Positions 22,972 to 26,034 of a DNA stretch of 26,034 nt are shown here, one piece after another (within the stretch, counting starts at the first letter, position 1; each line of letters starts with the position of its first letter). A model generated the notes under the pieces. The model did no database searches. It saw only the letters and a program-made list of their open reading frames with translations, and had not been told where the DNA came from. The position numbers were made by a program, and so were the translations under genes. The stretch covers positions 1 to 26,034 of the forward strand of contig JBFWMN010000022.1 of assembly GCA_050251555.1 (NCBI GenBank), in the 5' to 3' direction. The stretch is from UBA2137 sp050251555 (GTDB lineage: Bacteria > Pseudomonadota > Alphaproteobacteria > Micavibrionales > Micavibrionaceae).

Positions 22972-24411
22972 ATGCCGATTAATGTGTTAATGCCCGCACT
23001 GTCCCCGACCATGGAAGAGGGAACATTGTCCCGTTGGTTGAAAAACGAAGGCGATTCTGTTGCCCCCGGTGACGTGATTGCCGAGATTGAGACCGACAAG
23101 GCCACGATGGAAGTTGAAGCTGTTGATGAAGGCACAATCGGCAAGATCGTCGTTTCTGCGGGTACAGAAGGCGTGAAGGTCAATGAAGTGATCGCCGTTC
23201 TCCTTGAAGACGGTGAGAGCAAAGACGCGATGAATGACAATCCTGCACCTGCTGCCGCACAGGCACCTGCTGCTTCGCCTGCCCCTGCAGCGCAAGCAAG
23301 CGCCCCTGCGACACCAGCAACACAATCCGAAGGTGAAGACATTACCGACCGCGATATCTTGTACGCACAAGGCAAGTTGATTGCGCCCCCCAAATTCGAT
23401 GAATCGCGCTATTCCAAAAACACGCAGGTTCAAACTGTCCGTGAAGCCCTGCGCGATGCGATGGCTGAGGAAATGCGTGCGGATGATAAGATTTACCTGA
23501 TGGGTGAGGAAGTTGCCGAATATAACGGTGCTTACAAAGTCTCTCAGGGCCTGCTGGATGAATTCGGTTCAAAGCGCGTGATTGATACGCCGATTACCGA
23601 ACACGGATTTGCAGGCCTTGCTGTGGGGTCTGCCTTTAAAGGTTTGAAGCCAATTGTCGAGTTCATGACCATGAACTTTGCGATGCAGGCGATTGACCAC
23701 ATCATTAATTCTGCGGCCAAAACATTGTATATGGCGGGCGGTCAGTTGGGTTGCCCGATTGTTTTCCGTGGTCCGAACGGCGCCGCTGCACGTGTCGGTG
23801 CGCAGCACTCGCAAGATTACGGCTCATGGTATGCCCACGTACCGGGTTTGAAGGTTGTCTCTCCATGGTCGGCAGCAGATGCCAAAGGCTTGATGAAAGC
23901 TGCGATCCGTGACCCGAACCCTGTTGTTATTCTTGAAAACGAGCTGATGTACGGTCAGAGCTTTGACGTGCCGCAAGACGAAGATTTCGTTGTGCCGATC
24001 GGGAAAGCCCGTATTGAGCGTGAAGGTACGGATGTGACGATTGTCGCTTACTCGATCATGGTCGGTCGTGCGATGGAAGCGGCTGCTGAGCTTGAAAAAG
24101 AAGGGATCAGCGCCGAGGTTGTAAACTTACGTACCCTGCGCCCGCTTGACCGTCACACGATCATCGAATCCGTCAAAAAGACCAACCGTATCGTCACTGC
24201 TGAAGAAGGTTGGCCTTATGCGGGTATCGGATCAGAGATCGCTGCGATTATTGGAGAGTACGCGTTTGATTACCTTGACGCGCCGTTGGTGCGGGTCTGT
24301 GCGGCGGACGTTCCGTTGCCATATGCAGCGAATCTGGAAAAGCTGGCCCTTCCGCAAAGCGGGCATATTGTTCAGGCAGCTCGGAAAGTTTGCTATCGGG
24401 ATCCTCAGTAA
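22972..24411 (+). CDS. pdhB: Pyruvate dehydrogenase E1 component, beta subunit, with N-terminal lipoyl domain
   Basis: 479 residues, about 140 more than an ordinary E1-beta, because a lipoyl domain is fused in front. Residues 1-82 form the lipoyl domain with the lipoylated Lys43 in ETDKATMEVEA. About 85-115 is an Ala/Pro linker (APAAAQAPAASPAPAAQA). From about 140 the E1-beta transketolase-like domain begins (TVREALRDAMAEEMRADDKI, then GEEVAEYNGAYKVSQGL, TPITEHGFAGLAVG, NGAAARVGAQHSQDYGSWYA), followed by the C-terminal transketolase domain (NLRTLRPLD, TAEEGWPYAGIGSEI). This fusion is known from alphaproteobacteria such as Sinorhizobium and Zymomonas. GAAGAGACG precedes the ATG. Its last 164 nt are overlapped by an antisense gene. 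Confidence 0.97.
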   Translation: MPINVLMPALSPTMEEGTLSRWLKNEGDSVAPGDVIAEIETDKATMEVEAVDEGTIGKIVVSAGTEGVKVNEVIAVLLEDGESKDAMNDNPAPAAAQAPAASPAPAAQASAPATPATQSEGEDITDRDILYAQGKLIAPPKFDESRYSKNTQVQTVREALRDAMAEEMRADDKIYLMGEEVAEYNGAYKVSQGLLDEFGSKRVIDTPITEHGFAGLAVGSAFKGLKPIVEFMTMNFAMQAIDHIINSAAKTLYMAGGQLGCPIVFRGPNGAAARVGAQHSQDYGSWYAHVPGLKVVSPWSAADAKGLMKAAIRDPNPVVILENELMYGQSFDVPQDEDFVVPIGKARIEREGTDVTIVAYSIMVGRAMEAAAELEKEGISAEVVNLRTLRPLDRHTIIESVKKTNRIVTAEEGWPYAGIGSEIAAIIGEYAFDYLDAPLVRVCAADVPLPYAANLEKLALPQSGHIVQAARKVCYRDPQ

Positions 24412-24667
24412 GGGCACGTGCATAGACGGAAATGGAACGAACCATTGCAATACGGAGGCTGGGTTTTGGGGTTTTGTCGCCCATGATGATTTTGTCGACA
24501 TCGCCTGATCTCAGTGAAAATTCGCGTTTGAGCATATCTTCAAGCTGCTCGTCTTCACAAGCGGCGGTAAAGGTATCGCGGAAAGAGGCGGTGCTAGATG
24601 TTGTATGGGCGTCAGCCATCTGGCTGAGTTCGAAGAAGCGCTTGCGGCGGGTGATATAATCAGTCAT
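24248..24667 (-). CDS. Hypothetical protein, antisense between pdhB and pdhC
   Basis: I do not recognise this gene. From the ATG at 24667 it encodes 139 residues without a membrane segment or signal peptide. The N-terminal 95 residues are charged and look helical (YITRRKRFFELSQMADAH, then CEDEQLEDMLKREFSLRSGD, then LRIAMVRSISVYARAL). The last 45 lie over the pdhB 3' end and are rich in Pro, Arg and His, so the tail is less protein-like. Evidence that it is real: AGGGA about 9 nt before the ATG, a good promoter at 24700-24728, use of the same common codons as neighbours (GCC, CGC, GAA, ACC), and no other explanation for the 344-nt pdhB-pdhC gap. It overlaps pdhB by 164 nt on the opposite strand. 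Confidence 0.62.
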   Translation of the reverse strand: MTDYITRRKRFFELSQMADAHTTSSTASFRDTFTAACEDEQLEDMLKREFSLRSGDVDKIIMGDKTPKPSLRIAMVRSISVYARALTEDPDSKLSELPEQYARFAEGPAFPDSLHMATERPPHRPAPTARQGNQTRTLQ

Positions 24668-24699
24668 TACGCAGGTCCCTGTTATATGAAGTTTTTTTG

Positions 24700-24728
24700 C
24701 TTGTAACAAAGCATATGTTAAAGGTCAA
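24700..24728 (-). promoter_or_regulatory. Predicted promoter of the antisense hypothetical gene
   Basis: On the minus strand TTGACC (24728-24723), 17 nt, TACAAG (24705-24700). The start point near 24693 gives a 26-nt leader carrying AGGGA before the ATG at 24667. It sits in the leader region of pdhC, so the two transcription units face away from each other here. No comparable promoter was found for pdhC itself. Confidence 0.5.
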
Positions 24729-24755
24729 TTGATTAAGTAAAAGAAGGTCTGATCT

Positions 24756-26034
24756 ATGCCCATCAATATTACAATGCCGGCACTGTCCCCGACGATGGAA
24801 GAGGGAACATTGGCCCGTTGGCTCAAAAAAGAAGGTGATGAAATCACGGCAGGTGACGTGATTGCCGAGATTGAAACCGACAAGGCTACGATGGAAGTCG
24901 AGGCTGTCGATGAAGGAATTTTGGGTAAAATCATCGTTTCCGGTGGTACCGAAGGCGTCAAAGTCAATGACGTAATTGCCGTATTGCTGGAAGAAGGTGA
25001 AACCGCCAATGATATTGGTGATGTGTCTTCTGCAAAACCCGCACCTGCGTCTGCACCTCCAAAAGAAGAGCCCAAAGCGGCTTCTGCGCCTGCTGCTGCG
25101 ACACCCGCACCGGCCGCGCCGACCGCACAAAGCGGCGACCGCGTCTTTGCCTCACCTTTGGCGCGTCGCATTGCCAAAGATAAAGGCATCGATCTGAAAA
25201 CGGTAACGGGTTCCGGTCCGAGAGGCCGTATCGTCAAGGCCGACGTTGAAGGCCTGACGGCTGGTGCTGCACCCAAAACCGCTGCCGAAGCCCCGAAAGT
25301 TGCCGCTGCGCCGTCTACACCTTCATCCGCGTCCGCTGCTGCTGCAGCACCGTCACAAGGCGTTGATGCCAAAAAACTGGCAGATGCTTACGGCATGGAA
25401 TACGAGCTTGTGCCGAATAACAATATGCGCAAAGTCGTTGCCAAGCGCTTGCTGGAATCCAAGCAGACCGTGCCGCATTTCTATCTGACCGTTGAGTGTC
25501 AGATTGATGGCCTTTTGAATACGCGTGCAGAGTTGAACGCGCAAGGCGAAGGCAAATACAAGCTTTCGGTCAATGATTTTGTCGTCAAAGCCGTGGCCCA
25601 AGCCCTGCAAACATTCCCTGCCGCCAATGTGGCATGGTCGGATGAGGCGATCTTGCAATTCAAACATTCCGATATTTCGGTTGCCGTTGCGACACCGAAC
25701 GGCTTGATTACACCGATCGTCAAAGCGGCTGAAGGTAAAGGTCTTGCAACCATTTCCGCCGAAATCAAGGATATGGCAGGCCGTGCCAAAGAAGGAAAAC
25801 TGAAGCCCGAAGAGTTTCAGGGCGGGACATTCTCCGTGTCCAACCTGGGCATGTTCGGCGTCACCGAGTTCGATGCGATCATCAACCCGCCTCAGGCCTG
25901 TATTCTGGCAGTCGGGGCAGGGGTGCAAAAGCCTTACGTTAAGGATGGCGCGGTTGCCATCGGTTCATTCATGAATTGCACGCTGTCTGTTGATCACCGT
26001 GCTGTGGACGGCGCAGTCGGCGCGGAATTTTTGC
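24756..26034 (+). CDS. pdhC: Pyruvate dehydrogenase E2, dihydrolipoamide acetyltransferase (3' end outside window)
   Basis: Core subunit of the pyruvate dehydrogenase complex, passing acetyl from lipoate to CoA. 426 codons are present with no stop before the window end; roughly the last 15-20 residues are missing by family length. Residues 1-82 are a single lipoyl domain (Lys43 in ETDKATMEVEA), followed by an Ala/Pro linker. A peripheral-subunit-binding domain lies at about 129-167 (RVFASPLARRIAKDKGIDL, GSGPRGRIVKADVEG). A second Ala-rich linker leads to the catalytic domain, from about 225 (NNNMRKVVAKRLLESKQTVP) to the active-site motif SVDHRAVDG with His414. GAAGG is 7 nt before the ATG. 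Its lipoyl domain is nearly a copy of that in pdhB. Confidence 0.97.
   Translation, partial: MPINITMPALSPTMEEGTLARWLKKEGDEITAGDVIAEIETDKATMEVEAVDEGILGKIIVSGGTEGVKVNDVIAVLLEEGETANDIGDVSSAKPAPASAPPKEEPKAASAPAAATPAPAAPTAQSGDRVFASPLARRIAKDKGIDLKTVTGSGPRGRIVKADVEGLTAGAAPKTAAEAPKVAAAPSTPSSASAAAAAPSQGVDAKKLADAYGMEYELVPNNNMRKVVAKRLLESKQTVPHFYLTVECQIDGLLNTRAELNAQGEGKYKLSVNDFVVKAVAQALQTFPAANVAWSDEAILQFKHSDISVAVATPNGLITPIVKAAEGKGLATISAEIKDMAGRAKEGKLKPEEFQGGTFSVSNLGMFGVTEFDAIINPPQACILAVGAGVQKPYVKDGAVAIGSFMNCTLSVDHRAVDGAVGAEFL

Noticed and set aside
24725..25372. 215-codon minus-strand frame over the pdhC lipoyl domain and linker
   Set aside because: Ala/Ser/Thr-rich reverse reading of the lipoyl and Ala/Pro-linker codons; the same kind of shadow appears opposite the pdhB linker (22827-23393).
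25353..25928. 191-codon minus-strand frame in pdhC
   Set aside because: Opposite the catalytic domain of a certain gene, no ribosome site and no recognisable motif.

Overview
The window is an ordinary core-genome stretch from an alphaproteobacterium. The class is supported by several independent signs: an LpxI-type (not LpxH) lipid A step, a pyruvate dehydrogenase E1-beta subunit with a fused N-terminal lipoyl domain, an alphaproteobacterial ComEC without a zinc-binding C-terminus, a YibQ-type divergent polysaccharide deacetylase, and a perfect GTTC-N7-GTTC SOS box in front of lexA. Base composition looks moderate (near half G+C). I cannot place it more precisely than class. No mobile element, phage gene, rRNA, tRNA or CRISPR array was seen.

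Layout. 1-4778 (+): 3' end of skp/ompH, then the envelope cluster lpxD-fabZ-lpxA-lpxI-lpxB for lipid A and fatty acid synthesis. 4792-7685 (-): gltA (citrate synthase) and gltX (glutamyl-tRNA synthetase). 7755-9893 (+): comEC. 9897-12530 (-): trpD-trpC, then lexA with its own LexA-controlled promoter in the trpC 3' end. 12596-13693 (+): YibQ-like deacetylase, convergent with ppiD (13687-15573, -). 15696-19441 (+): tpiA-secG-pyrG-kdsA. 19438-19824 (-): a small DUF4112 membrane protein. 19941-21732 (+): eno and ftsB/divIC. 21899-26034 (+): pyruvate dehydrogenase genes pdhA, pdhB and pdhC (pdhC cut by the window end), with an unrecognised gene on the opposite strand lodged between pdhB and pdhC.

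How the genes fit together. Lipid A and Kdo supply (lpx genes, kdsA, pyrG for CTP), periplasmic and inner-membrane chaperoning (skp, ppiD, secG), lower glycolysis into the TCA cycle (tpiA, eno, pdhABC, gltA), tryptophan synthesis, and the SOS regulator are interleaved. Genes are densely packed, with short convergent 3' overlaps (yibQ/ppiD 7 nt, kdsA/DUF4112 4 nt) and a terminator of one gene lying inside the end of its convergent neighbour (gltA/lpxB).

Nothing here amounts to a new defence or mobile system. The items most worth a second look are the antisense gene interrupting the pdh operon (it has its own promoter and ribosome site and a 164-nt overlap with pdhB), a cluster of GANTC methylation sites plus alternative hairpins in front of ftsB, a perfect 15-bp palindrome in front of pdhA, three CAATCCC repeats upstream of gltA, and the LexA-box/promoter arrangement in the end of trpC.
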